Source: Parvibaculum sp049303435
GTDB lineage: Bacteria > Pseudomonadota > Alphaproteobacteria > Parvibaculales > Parvibaculaceae
Assembly: GCA_049303435.1 (NCBI GenBank)
Contig: JBAQNC010000151.1
Location: 1-13,576 of the forward strand
Reading direction: 5' to 3'
DNA: 13,576 bases
Made by a program: the position numbers and the translations under genes. The notes under the pieces are model-generated. The model did not search any database. It saw only the letters and a program-made list of their open reading frames with translations, and was not told where the DNA came from. Positions within the stretch are counted from its first letter, which is position 1; each line of letters begins with the position of its first letter. Shown here piece after piece: positions 1 to 6,220 of this stretch.

Positions 1-21
1 GTTATGGAGATCGGGGCATGA
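1..21 (+). CDS. ccmA: C-terminal end of a gene upstream of ccmB, probably ccmA (partial)
   Basis: Frame 1 reads V-M-E-I-G-A and then stops at TGA 19-21. This stop overlaps the ATG of ccmB at 18 in an ATGA arrangement, which indicates translational coupling within one operon. CcmA, the ATPase subunit of the CcmAB heme-handling ABC transporter, normally lies directly before ccmB, so the identity is inferred from position only. Six residues cannot prove it. Confidence 0.5.
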   Translation, partial: VMEIGA

Positions 22-692
22 TGCGGGCTTTCATGTCTCTCGTGAAACGCGATGTTGCGCTGGCGACCCAAGTGGGCGGCGGCGGCGGCATGGCGGTTTT
101 CTTTTTTCTGGTCGCGGTTAGTCTGCTTCCTCTGGGGATCGGGCCGAACCTCAATCTGCTGGCGAAGATTGCGCCGGGGCTTTTGTGGGTGGCGCTGCTT
201 TTGTCTTCGCTGCTGACTCTTGATCGCCTGTTTCAGGCGGATTTCGAGGATGGCACGCTGGATGCCCTCATCATGGGGCATTTGCCGCTGGAACTGACGG
301 TTTCGGCCAAGATCGTCGCTCATTGGCTGACGACGGGGCTGCCGCTGGTAATTGCCGCGCCCTTTCTGGGGTTATTGCTTAATCTCGACAGCGCCCATTT
401 TTTGCCACTTGTCGGCGCAATGCTTGTAGGTACGCCGGCTTTGAGCCTGTTGGGGGCGATTGGCGCGGCGTTGACGGTCAGCGTGCGGCGTGGTGGCCTT
501 CTGGCCTCGTTGCTGGTGATACCGTTTTATATACCGGTGTTGATCTTCGGCGTGGCGGCGGCAGGGGGTGATGTGGATATGCCGGGCGCCTCACAGCAGG
601 CCATGTTGTTGCTGGGGGCGGTGACGCTGGTCAGTCTGGTTCTGGGGCCTGTGGCGGCTGCGGCGGCGCTCAAAGCCAATTTGCGCTCGTGA
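18..692 (+). CDS. ccmB: CcmB, membrane subunit of the heme-handling ABC transporter for cytochrome c maturation
   Basis: CcmB is the integral membrane partner of the CcmA ATPase. Family knowledge places CcmAB with CcmC and CcmD, where ATP hydrolysis releases holo-CcmE (heme chaperone) for cytochrome c assembly. The 224-residue length is normal for the family. The start M-M-R-A-F-M-S-L-V-K-R-D is the usual short cytoplasmic N-terminus, followed by a Gly run and about six hydrophobic segments. The segment F-Q-A-D-F-E-D-G-T-L-D, shortly after the second hydrophobic stretch, is typical of CcmB. A GGAGA sits at 6-10 before the ATG at 18; ATG 21 and ATG 33 are alternatives. It overlaps the preceding gene by 4 bases and is followed by ccmC, so family and context agree. 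Confidence 0.93.
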   Translation: MMRAFMSLVKRDVALATQVGGGGGMAVFFFLVAVSLLPLGIGPNLNLLAKIAPGLLWVALLLSSLLTLDRLFQADFEDGTLDALIMGHLPLELTVSAKIVAHWLTTGLPLVIAAPFLGLLLNLDSAHFLPLVGAMLVGTPALSLLGAIGAALTVSVRRGGLLASLLVIPFYIPVLIFGVAAAGGDVDMPGASQQAMLLLGAVTLVSLVLGPVAAAAALKANLRS

Positions 693-702
693 GGGGGGTG
701 AT

Positions 703-765
703 ATGATGCGCGGCAAAATGCCTGAAGCCTTTTCTTGCCCTTCCCGTCACAGCGCCGGTACATAA
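703..765 (+). CDS. Possible 20-codon small ORF between ccmB and ccmC
   Basis: After the ccmB stop, a very purine-rich GAGGGGGGTG (691-700) precedes ATG ATG at 703. The frame runs 20 codons to TAA at 763-765. That stop overlaps the AAGG (764-767) that serves as the ribosome site for ccmC, whose ATG is at 771. The arrangement would let ribosomes finishing the small frame re-initiate on ccmC. The peptide starts M-M-R-G-K-M-P-E-A-F and has no membrane segment. I recognise no family. It could equally be chance, so treat it as a candidate leader or coupling ORF. Confidence 0.22.
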   Translation: MMRGKMPEAFSCPSRHSAGT

Positions 766-770
766 GGCCC

Positions 771-1517
771 ATGTCAGATCTCACTTTCACCCAGCGCTTT
801 CACGCTTACGCCAACCCGACGCGTTTCATGACGCTGAGCGGCAAGCTCGTCGTGCCGCTGGGTATCGTCGCGGCTCTATTGATCGGGGCCGGGCTCTATT
901 TTGCCTTGCTGGATTCGCCGGTTGACTATCAGCAGGGCGAGACAGTGCGCATCATGTATGTGCATGTTCCGTCCGCCTGGTTGGGGATGTTCGCCTATAT
1001 GGTCATGGCGGGTGCGTCCCTTGTCGCTCTTGTCTTTCGGCATCCCCTGGCTGACGTCTGCGCCAAATCCGCAGCGCCGCTCGGGGCGGCTTTCACATTT
1101 CTGGCGCTGGTAACCGGCTCGCTCTGGGGTCGCCCCATGTGGGGAACCTGGTGGGTATGGGATGCGCGCCTAACCTCCATGCTGATCCTGCTGTTTCTTT
1201 ATCTGGGCTATATCGCGCTCTGGGCGATGATCGAGGAGCCGGTTCGCGCGGCGCGCGCGGCGGCCGTACTGGCGCTTGTCGGGTCGATCAATGTGCCCAT
1301 CGTTCACTATTCGGTCGTGTGGTGGAATACATTGCATCAGCCTGCCAGTGTCTTCCGCATCGGCGGACCTGAGATTGCCAGTTCGATGTTGATCCCGCTC
1401 ATGCTGATGGCGGTGGGCTTCACCTTTTTCTTCATGACGATGCTGCTTGTGCGAATGCGGGTTGAAATCCTGCGTCGGCGCGTCCGTGCGCTTCGCCTTG
1501 CAACGGCGGAGGTTTGA
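771..1517 (+). CDS. ccmC: CcmC, heme-binding membrane protein of cytochrome c maturation
   Basis: CcmC holds heme at the periplasmic face of the inner membrane and transfers it to CcmE. The 248-residue product has six hydrophobic segments. The tryptophan-rich WWD heme motif spans W119-D131 (W-G-R-P-M-W-G-T-W-W-V-W-D, then A-R-L-T). The two flanking axial-ligand histidines are present: H65 in M-Y-V-H-V-P-S-A-W and H189 in W-W-N-T-L-H-Q-P-A. The ATG at 771 was chosen because it gives the usual N-terminus and has AAGG (764-767) upstream, although spacing is only 3 bases. A TTG at 735 would add 12 unlikely residues. It lies 78 bases after ccmB and ends 2 bases before ccmD. Confidence 0.95.
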   Translation: MSDLTFTQRFHAYANPTRFMTLSGKLVVPLGIVAALLIGAGLYFALLDSPVDYQQGETVRIMYVHVPSAWLGMFAYMVMAGASLVALVFRHPLADVCAKSAAPLGAAFTFLALVTGSLWGRPMWGTWWVWDARLTSMLILLFLYLGYIALWAMIEEPVRAARAAAVLALVGSINVPIVHYSVVWWNTLHQPASVFRIGGPEIASSMLIPLMLMAVGFTFFFMTMLLVRMRVEILRRRVRALRLATAEV

Positions 1518-1519
1518 AG

Positions 1520-1717
1520 ATGGCCAGTTATTTCGACATGGGTGGCTATGCGGACTTCATCTGGCCTGCCTATGTGATCGTCGTGATCGTCATGGTCTGG
1601 CTGATCGTCGCGACAAGGATCGATCTTGTGCGTCAACGCAAATTGCTGAGCGCCCTTGAAGGCGATAAAGGTGCGCGCAAAAGAGCGCCGGCGCGAATTT
1701 CCGGATCGGATCGTTGA
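1520..1717 (+). CDS. ccmD: CcmD, small membrane subunit of the heme exporter complex
   Basis: This 65-residue protein has one transmembrane segment (about residues 13-32) followed by a strongly basic cytoplasmic tail. That is the layout of CcmD, which binds CcmA-B-C and is needed to release holo-CcmE. The N-terminal Y-F-D-M-G-G-Y-A-D-F-I-W-P-A-Y is typical of alphaproteobacterial CcmD. ATG 1520 is preceded by GGAGG at 1508-1512, inside the end of ccmC. An in-frame TTG at 1514 would add two residues. The tail (K-G-A-R-K-R-A-P-A-R) is slightly longer than in many homologues. The position between ccmC and ccmG supports the call. Confidence 0.9.
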   Translation: MASYFDMGGYADFIWPAYVIVVIVMVWLIVATRIDLVRQRKLLSALEGDKGARKRAPARISGSDR

Positions 1718-1725
1718 ATTCGAAA

Positions 1726-2289
1726 ATGCGGGATGGGAATGTGAAAAATGTGAGATGGGGCGCGCTCGTTCCCGCTGCGGTTTTTCTGGTCATGGCTGGA
1801 CTGTTTCTGGTCGCAGTGTTTCGTGGCGACCCCTCGCGCGTGCCCTCCGCCCTGATCGGTCGCAACGTGCCTGAGTTTTCGCTGTCTCCTATTCCCGGTG
1901 TGGATCGACCGGGTCTTGCCACAAGCGATTTCGGGGGCGGTCAGCCAGTCATCGTCAATGTCTGGGCATCATGGTGCGTTCCCTGCCGGGATGAATATCC
2001 CGTGCTGAGCGCGCTCAAGCGGATGACGAAGGCGCCTATCTATGGACTGAACTACAAGGATTCAGCGGAAAGTGCGCGGGGTTTTCTTGAGGAATTGGGA
2101 AATCCGTTTACCCGGATCGGGGCGGACACGAAGGGACGCGTGTCGATCGACTGGGGCGTCTATGGCGTGCCTGAGACCTATATCGTCGATGGCAAGGGGC
2201 ACATTACCTATAAGCATGTTGGGCCTTTGACGCCCGAGATTGTGGATTCGGAAATCCTGCCGTTGCTTCGCACGGCATCGGTACCCTGA
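1726..2289 (+). CDS. ccmG: CcmG/DsbE, membrane-anchored periplasmic thiol:disulfide oxidoreductase
   Basis: CcmG is a thioredoxin-like reductant that keeps the apocytochrome (or CcmH) cysteines reduced for heme ligation. Residues about 12-33 form an N-terminal signal anchor, so the rest is periplasmic. The active site W-C-V-P-C is at C84 and C87 in V-W-A-S-W-C-V-P-C-R-D-E, and the cis-proline loop G-V-P-E-T includes P149. Both are hallmarks of CcmG/DsbE. The length of about 187 residues fits the family. The start is uncertain: TTG 1714 overlaps the ccmD stop, ATG 1726 is used here, and GTG 1741 has a GGGA at 1730-1733 with good spacing and would remove 5 residues. This is the last gene of the ccm run in the window; ccmE, ccmF and ccmH are not here. 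Confidence 0.93.
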   Translation: MRDGNVKNVRWGALVPAAVFLVMAGLFLVAVFRGDPSRVPSALIGRNVPEFSLSPIPGVDRPGLATSDFGGGQPVIVNVWASWCVPCRDEYPVLSALKRMTKAPIYGLNYKDSAESARGFLEELGNPFTRIGADTKGRVSIDWGVYGVPETYIVDGKGHITYKHVGPLTPEIVDSEILPLLRTASVP

Positions 2290-2316
2290 AAACATCAGTT
2301 CACCAGATGCCGTGCG
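2269..2316. terminator. Inverted repeat at the ccmG 3' end, candidate bidirectional terminator
   Basis: Eleven bases, CGCACGGCATC (2269-2279), are repeated in reverse complement as GATGCCGTGCG (2306-2316). The 26-base interval can fold further, with CTGA and TCAG around AAACA. The structure spans the ccmG stop and lies between two convergent genes (ccmG and the marR-type gene ending at 2334). There is no clear U tract, so it would be an imperfect intrinsic terminator or an mRNA 3'-end stabiliser. Confidence 0.35.
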
Positions 2317-2333
2317 TCAAGCGACGTCGGGGT

Positions 2334-2885
2334 TTATGTGCGCTTGGCAGCCTTTTTGGGGGCGGCTCGCTTTGAGGTCGCTTTTTTGGGCGCGGGAAGG
2401 CGTGTTGCGCGAGCCGGCTTCTTTTCGACTTCCTTGGTGGCGCCGATTGCCGTTGCAAGTTGGGCCAGACCTTTGAGCAGGTCGGCCTGAACCGTCTTGG
2501 GAAGCAGTTCCAGCAGGGCTTTTTCGGCGGCGAGCGCGCGGGGCAGGCTGCCATTGAGAGCGCGACGACCGGCGGCGGTCAGGCGAACGGCGTTGGCACG
2601 CGCATCTTCGGCGGTACGCTTGCGGGCCAGCAGGCCATTCTTGATCATGCGGCTGATCATGTCGGCGAGCGTTGAGCGGTCAATGCCTGTGCGGTTCACA
2701 AGATCGGTCTGGCTCAGACCCTCTTCTTCATTGACGGCGAAGAGCACAATGAACTGACGAGGGGTGATCGTGCTGGTGCCCATCTGTTGTACGAACTGGT
2801 CGTAAGCGAACTGCTGGGCGCGGCGAAGCAGATGACTGAGAGAGGTTTCGAGATCGTAACTTCCCGCTGACTTCTTTGCTGCCAT
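2334..2885 (-). CDS. MarR-family transcriptional regulator with lysine-rich C-terminal tail
   Basis: A DNA-binding winged-helix protein of 183 residues. The MarR core covers roughly residues 10-145, with a dimerisation helix (S-L-S-H-L-L-R-R-A-Q-Q-F) and a helix-turn-helix around residues 57-88 (L-S-Q-T-D-L-V-N-R-T-G-I-D-R-S-T-L-A-D-M). The wing R-T-A-E-D-A-R-A-N-A-V-R-L-T is followed by a closing helix. Residues about 151-183 are an added tail of Lys, Ala, Pro and Arg (A-P-K-K, A-A-P-K-K-A-A-K-R) like histone H1 tails, which probably binds DNA non-specifically. The start is well set by GGAGGA (2894-2899 on the opposite strand) 8 bases before the ATG. It converges with ccmG. Palindromes at 2929-2946 and 2993-3011 upstream suggest autoregulation. 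The ligand and target genes cannot be read from sequence. Confidence 0.88.
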   Translation of the reverse strand: MAAKKSAGSYDLETSLSHLLRRAQQFAYDQFVQQMGTSTITPRQFIVLFAVNEEEGLSQTDLVNRTGIDRSTLADMISRMIKNGLLARKRTAEDARANAVRLTAAGRRALNGSLPRALAAEKALLELLPKTVQADLLKGLAQLATAIGATKEVEKKPARATRLPAPKKATSKRAAPKKAAKRT

Positions 2886-2893
2886 GATTGAAA

Positions 2894-2899
2894 TCCTCC
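2894..2899 (-). promoter_or_regulatory. Ribosome binding site of the marR-type gene
   Basis: GGAGGA on the minus strand, 8 bases upstream of the ATG ending at 2885. This is a near-perfect Shine-Dalgarno sequence and fixes the start of the regulator. Confidence 0.8.
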
Positions 2900-2928
2900 G
2901 GATACAAAAGTTTGAAGAACGCTGTCTC

Positions 2929-2946
2929 GATAGACAGTGTTCTATC
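2929..2946. promoter_or_regulatory. Candidate MarR operator, palindrome GATAGA-N6-TCTATC
   Basis: GATAGACAGTGTTCTATC is an inverted repeat with perfect 6-base arms (2929-2934 and 2941-2946) and a 6-base spacer. It lies 44-61 bases upstream of the regulator's start codon, where an autoregulatory MarR site is expected. It overlaps a second repeat, CTGTCT-N4-AGACAG at 2922-2937, so the two arm sets share bases. The operator role is inferred from position and symmetry. Confidence 0.45.
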
Positions 2947-2992
2947 TAAATAGGAAACAAGGTGCGAAGGTGATCGAAACTCGACGCTTGAT

Positions 2993-3011
2993 CATCTCAG
3001 TAATTGAGATG
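2993..3011. promoter_or_regulatory. Candidate operator, 19-bp near-palindrome CATCTCA-N5-TGAGATG
   Basis: CATCTCAGTAATTGAGATG has perfect 7-base arms around GTAAT and is nearly symmetric through its centre as well. It lies about 108-126 bases upstream of the marR-type gene and about 280 bases before the Nudix start, so it could serve either. Its sequence is unrelated to the 2929-2946 palindrome, which suggests a different regulator or a small hairpin. No U tract follows it. Confidence 0.35.
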
Positions 3012-3274
3012 CCCCGTTGGTTTCTGATATGCACCCTTGTTCGTGACGAGGCAAGAGCGAAGACATGTGAAAATGTCGCAGTTAGCATTCCGGTTGCGGA
3101 AGATCTTTGAAAGAGTCAATTTTCGGCATAATTCTGACGGCATTGATTAACTTTTGTACAGAAATACCGAAATCAGTGTTCGGACTATTGGTAAGTGAAA
3201 TGAGCAATTCATTTGATGACGGAGTAACCTCACGAAATGGTAATAGTCGCGGTGAAACACGTGAACGTCAGGCC

Positions 3275-3281
3275 AGGAAGG
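3275..3281 (+). promoter_or_regulatory. Ribosome binding site that sets the Nudix start
   Basis: AGGAAGG lies 8 bases before ATG 3290. No comparable site precedes the upstream in-frame candidates TTG 3107 or ATG 3200, so this decides the start. Confidence 0.65.
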
Positions 3282-3289
3282 TGGGTGCG

Positions 3290-3835
3290 ATGAAACATCG
3301 CGAAGCAGGTTCGGGGCTTGAATTGTCTTTTGGCCTTCGTGTGCCAGAAGGAGATAGCGTGGCGCGCGACATATGCGATCACTGCGGTCTTATTCACTAT
3401 GATAACCCGAAAATTGTTGTGGGCTCTGTCGTGACGTACGAGGAAAAATTCCTTCTGTGCAAGCGCGCTATCGAACCCCGCAAAGGGTTCTGGACATTGC
3501 CTGCCGGTTTCATGGAGCACGGCGAGAGTGTGGAAGAGGGCGCATGTCGCGAGGCGCGCGAGGAAGCGAATGTCGAAATTCGCATTCGCGATGTACTGGC
3601 AATTTATAGCATTCCTCGCATCGCCCAGGTTCAGATCATGTATCGGGCGGAGATGGAGAGGGCGGAATTTTCTCCCGGTGTCGAGAGTCTCGATGTGGCT
3701 CTGTTCGACTGGGACGATATTCCCTGGGACGAATTGGCGTTCCCCAGCGTGCATTGGGCATTGCGGCAATTTCATCAGGTTGCCGACAGATCTGTCATTA
3801 CACCTTTCGTCAATCCCGAAGGCGTTCTTGGATAG
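3290..3835 (+). CDS. Nudix hydrolase with half zinc-ribbon N-terminus
   Basis: Nudix enzymes split nucleoside diphosphates linked to another group (NDP-X) with Mg2+; the exact substrate here is unknown. The 181-residue product has an N-terminal C29-D-H-C32-G followed by I-H-Y-D-N-P-K-I-V-V-G-S-V-V, the pattern of a Nudix subgroup with a partial zinc ribbon. The Nudix box starts at G73: G-x5-E-x7-R-E-A-R-E-E-A-N-V, with the catalytic R-E-x-x-E-E kept and the usual late Gly replaced by Asn. The motif A-I-Y-S-I-P-R-I-A-Q-V-Q follows, also typical of this subgroup. ATG 3290 has AGGAAGG upstream. It sits 130 bases before the MFS gene on the same strand and might be co-transcribed with it. Confidence 0.88.
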   Translation: MKHREAGSGLELSFGLRVPEGDSVARDICDHCGLIHYDNPKIVVGSVVTYEEKFLLCKRAIEPRKGFWTLPAGFMEHGESVEEGACREAREEANVEIRIRDVLAIYSIPRIAQVQIMYRAEMERAEFSPGVESLDVALFDWDDIPWDELAFPSVHWALRQFHQVADRSVITPFVNPEGVLG

Positions 3836-3965
3836 GCCCCAGTCGGTCCCCAATATTACTACCTAGATTCATCCATTTGTTCGCGGCATTGTGTGCGCAG
3901 TGATGAATCGAAGTCTGGGGGATACGGTGGGGCTAACAGAGGCAGTGCAGGGTCGCAGGAGCGGT

Positions 3966-5588
3966 ATGAACAAGGACGAGCGGCGGGTGGTTCTGGCCTC
4001 CTCGCTTGGCACCATGTTCGAGTGGTATGACTTCTTCGTCTATGGCGCGCTGGCAGCGATCTTTTCCAAGCAGTTCTTTGTCGGCCTCAACGATACAACG
4101 GCCTTTATTTTTGCCCTGCTGGTTTTTTCGGCTGGTTTTGCGGTTCGTCCGTTTGGTGCGCTGGTCTTTGGCCGGTTGGGTGATCTCGTCGGGCGCAAAT
4201 ACACATTTCTCATCACCATTCTGATCATGGGGTTCTCGACGTTTCTGGTGGGTTTGCTTCCGACTTATTCGTCGATCGGTATTTTTGCACCCATCGGCCT
4301 TGTTCTCTTGCGCATGGCGCAGGGTCTCGCGGTCGGCGGAGAATATGGTGGCGCGGCAACCTATGTAGCTGAACATGCGCCAGCGGATCGTCGCGGCGCC
4401 TTTACTTCCTGGATCCAGATGACGGCGACGGCCGGGCTCTTTCTCTCCCTGATCGTTATCATGATATGTCGTGCGGTGATTGAGCCTGATGCCTTTGCAG
4501 CATGGGGCTGGCGCGTGCCCTTCCTTCTGTCGGCTCTGCTTCTCGCGGTTTCCGTCTGGATCCGATTGCGCCTTGATGAATCGCCCGTCTTCAAGGCCAT
4601 GCAGGACGAAGGACATGTGTCGAAGTCGCCCTTGCGGGATTCGTTCGCCAAATGGAGCAATCTCAAGATTGTTCTGCTGGCGCTTTTTGGTCTGGCGATG
4701 GGCGAGGCCGTTGTGTGGTACACAGGCCAGTTTTACGCCCTCATTTTCCTGACGCAGGTGCTCAAGGTGAATGCGTTGACCGCCAGCATTCTGGTTGCGG
4801 GCGGGCTGGTGATTGGAACGCCCTTCTTCATTATTTTCGGCGCACTTTCCGACAGGATCGGTCGCAAGCCCATCATCATGGCTGGCTGTTTGCTGGCGAC
4901 ATTGACCTATATGCCGATCTTTCAGGGGATCACCCATTACGCCAATCCTGCGCTTGAACGGGCTCAGGATAGCGCCCCGGTCAGTGTGCATGCCGACCCG
5001 GCGACCTGCTCGCTGCAATTCAATCCAGCGGGTGTCTCCGCTTTCACATCGCCTTGCGACGTTGCGAAATCCGCGCTGGTGACACTCGGCATCCCCTACA
5101 GCAACGTTACAAGCGAGGGCGGCGACGCGACTATTCATGTCGGCGATGCTGTCATTACTTCCTATGACGCAAAGGGAACGGATGCTGATGCGCAAGCGCC
5201 AGTGTTCAGTGCGACGTTGGAAGCCGCGTTGATCGGCGCGGGCTATCCCGCAGGGGCCAATGAAGAGCAAATCAACAAGCCTATGGTGATCTTGCTGATC
5301 GGCCTGTTGGTGATTTTCGCAGCGATGACCTATGGGCCCATCGCGGCCATGTTGGTCGAACTCTTCCCGGCGCGTATCCGCTATTCGTCTCTTTCACTAC
5401 CATATCATATCGGCAATGGCTGGTTCGGCGGGTTCATGCCACCCGTGGCGTTCGCCATCATTGCAGCGACGGGCAGCATGTATGACGGGCTCTGGTATCC
5501 CATCATTATTTCGGGCGTCTGCTTTATCGTCGGCATGGTTTTCCTGCCGGAAACGAAAGACCGCACGATTCATCATGAGGTGGATTAG
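3966..5588 (+). CDS. MFS transporter, metabolite:H+ symporter (MHS) type, with a large periplasmic insert
   Basis: A 540-residue inner-membrane permease. The N-terminal S-S-L-G-T-M-F-E-W-Y-D-F-F-V-Y-G is the signature of the MHS group (ProP, ShiA and KgtP relatives), which import organic acids, betaines or similar solutes with protons. MFS motif A occurs in loop 2-3 (G-R-L-G-D-L-V-G-R-K, about 69-78) and again in loop 8-9 (G-A-L-S-D-R-I-G-R-K, about 292-301). Between TM9 and TM10, about residues 322-435 form a hydrophilic periplasmic insert with two cysteines, C348 and C364, that could pair. ATG 3966 was chosen for its AGGAG (3957-3961), 4 bases away; GTG 3891 and ATG 3903 are in-frame alternatives without good sites. 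The stop overlaps that of convergent ispZ by 4 bases. Substrate unknown. Confidence 0.9.
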   Translation: MNKDERRVVLASSLGTMFEWYDFFVYGALAAIFSKQFFVGLNDTTAFIFALLVFSAGFAVRPFGALVFGRLGDLVGRKYTFLITILIMGFSTFLVGLLPTYSSIGIFAPIGLVLLRMAQGLAVGGEYGGAATYVAEHAPADRRGAFTSWIQMTATAGLFLSLIVIMICRAVIEPDAFAAWGWRVPFLLSALLLAVSVWIRLRLDESPVFKAMQDEGHVSKSPLRDSFAKWSNLKIVLLALFGLAMGEAVVWYTGQFYALIFLTQVLKVNALTASILVAGGLVIGTPFFIIFGALSDRIGRKPIIMAGCLLATLTYMPIFQGITHYANPALERAQDSAPVSVHADPATCSLQFNPAGVSAFTSPCDVAKSALVTLGIPYSNVTSEGGDATIHVGDAVITSYDAKGTDADAQAPVFSATLEAALIGAGYPAGANEEQINKPMVILLIGLLVIFAAMTYGPIAAMLVELFPARIRYSSLSLPYHIGNGWFGGFMPPVAFAIIAATGSMYDGLWYPIIISGVCFIVGMVFLPETKDRTIHHEVD

Positions 5589-6220
5589 TCGGCAGATTTG
5601 GATTCCGCTGCTTCCGGGGTCTCTGGCGTGTCCTGATCCGTTGCATGGCGGGTCAACACGCCGACCTGCGCTATCGCGAAAACGATGGTCAGTGGCATGA
5701 TGCCGAAAAGCTTGAAGGAGACCCAGAAGTCGGTGGAGAAATTCCGCCAGATGACTTCATTGATTGCGGCGAGAAGGATAAAAAAATAGCCCCAGCGTCT
5801 GGTGAGGATCATCCAGCCTTCGTCCGTGATGTCGAAGGCTCCATCGAAGAGTTGCTTCATCAGAGGCCGGTCAAACCAGGCGGCGCCGAGCAGGCCGCCT
5901 GCAAAGAGCAGATTGACCAATGTGGGTTTGAGTTTGATGAAGACATCGTCATGCAGCACCAATGTGAGCGTTCCGAAGACAAGCACGAAGGCGCCGGTGA
6001 CAAGCGGCATGGTAGGGATGCGACGATATTTGGAATAGGAAACGCCGAGTGAAAGCGCGATGGCGATCATGAAGGCGGCCGTCGCATAGAAAATGTTCTG
6101 AGCCGGATCGTTATGAAAGACGAGATTGGCTTTGGCGTTTGCCAGAAAGAAGACCACCAGAGGTCCGATTTCCAGAAGCATGCGCAAGACTTGTTCGCCG
6201 GGCTTTTTTTGTTCGCTCAT
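5585..6220 (-). CDS. ispZ: Inner membrane septation protein A (IspZ/YciB family)
   Basis: A 211-residue membrane protein with about five or six hydrophobic segments. The N-terminal L-E-I-G-P-L-V-V-F-F-L-A-N and the central K-P-T-L-V-N-L-L-F-A are typical of the IspZ/YciB family, as is the late W-G-Y-F-F-I-L-L-A-A-I-N-E-V-I-W-R. Family members affect cell division and envelope synthesis; the exact biochemical role is unsettled. The ATG (6220-6218) overlaps the ftsY stop as ATGA, so it is translationally coupled to ftsY and is the last gene of the dapF-mtaB-ftsY-ispZ run. The C-terminus is a charged tail (T-P-E-T-P-E-A-A-E-S-K-S-A-D). Its stop shares four bases with that of the convergent MFS gene. 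Confidence 0.92.
   Translation of the reverse strand: MSEQKKPGEQVLRMLLEIGPLVVFFLANAKANLVFHNDPAQNIFYATAAFMIAIALSLGVSYSKYRRIPTMPLVTGAFVLVFGTLTLVLHDDVFIKLKPTLVNLLFAGGLLGAAWFDRPLMKQLFDGAFDITDEGWMILTRRWGYFFILLAAINEVIWRNFSTDFWVSFKLFGIMPLTIVFAIAQVGVLTRHATDQDTPETPEAAESKSAD

Larger units (their letters stand above)
2886..3289. other. Long divergent intergenic region, A+T-rich, with palindromes
   Basis: This spacer separates the marR-type gene (-) from the Nudix gene (+) and is visibly richer in A and T than the flanking genes, mainly from about 3100 to 3260. It holds the two palindromes listed separately and a weak repeat GACAT-N6-ATGTC (3062-3077). An in-frame open stretch upstream of the Nudix start extends to a TTG at 3107, but its composition and lack of a ribosome site argue against translation. 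A CATAAT (3127-3132) follows TTGAAA (3107-3112) with only a 14-base spacer, too short for a confident promoter. I see no RNA gene in it. Confidence 0.5.

Noticed and set aside
2886..3106. Mobile element or recent insertion to explain the A+T-rich spacer
   Set aside because: No transposase remnant, terminal inverted repeats or target duplication was seen; a regulatory spacer is a simpler explanation.
3891..3965. Longer MFS N-terminus from GTG 3891 or ATG 3903
   Set aside because: The extra residues (M-N-R-S-L-G-D-T...) are not typical of the family, and only ATG 3966 has an AGGAG ribosome site upstream.
3933..5270. 445-codon open frame antisense to the MFS gene
   Set aside because: It is a by-product of GC-rich codon usage opposite a clear transporter. 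The translation is rich in Arg, His, Gln and Cys with no domain, and the sense strand has full MFS motifs.
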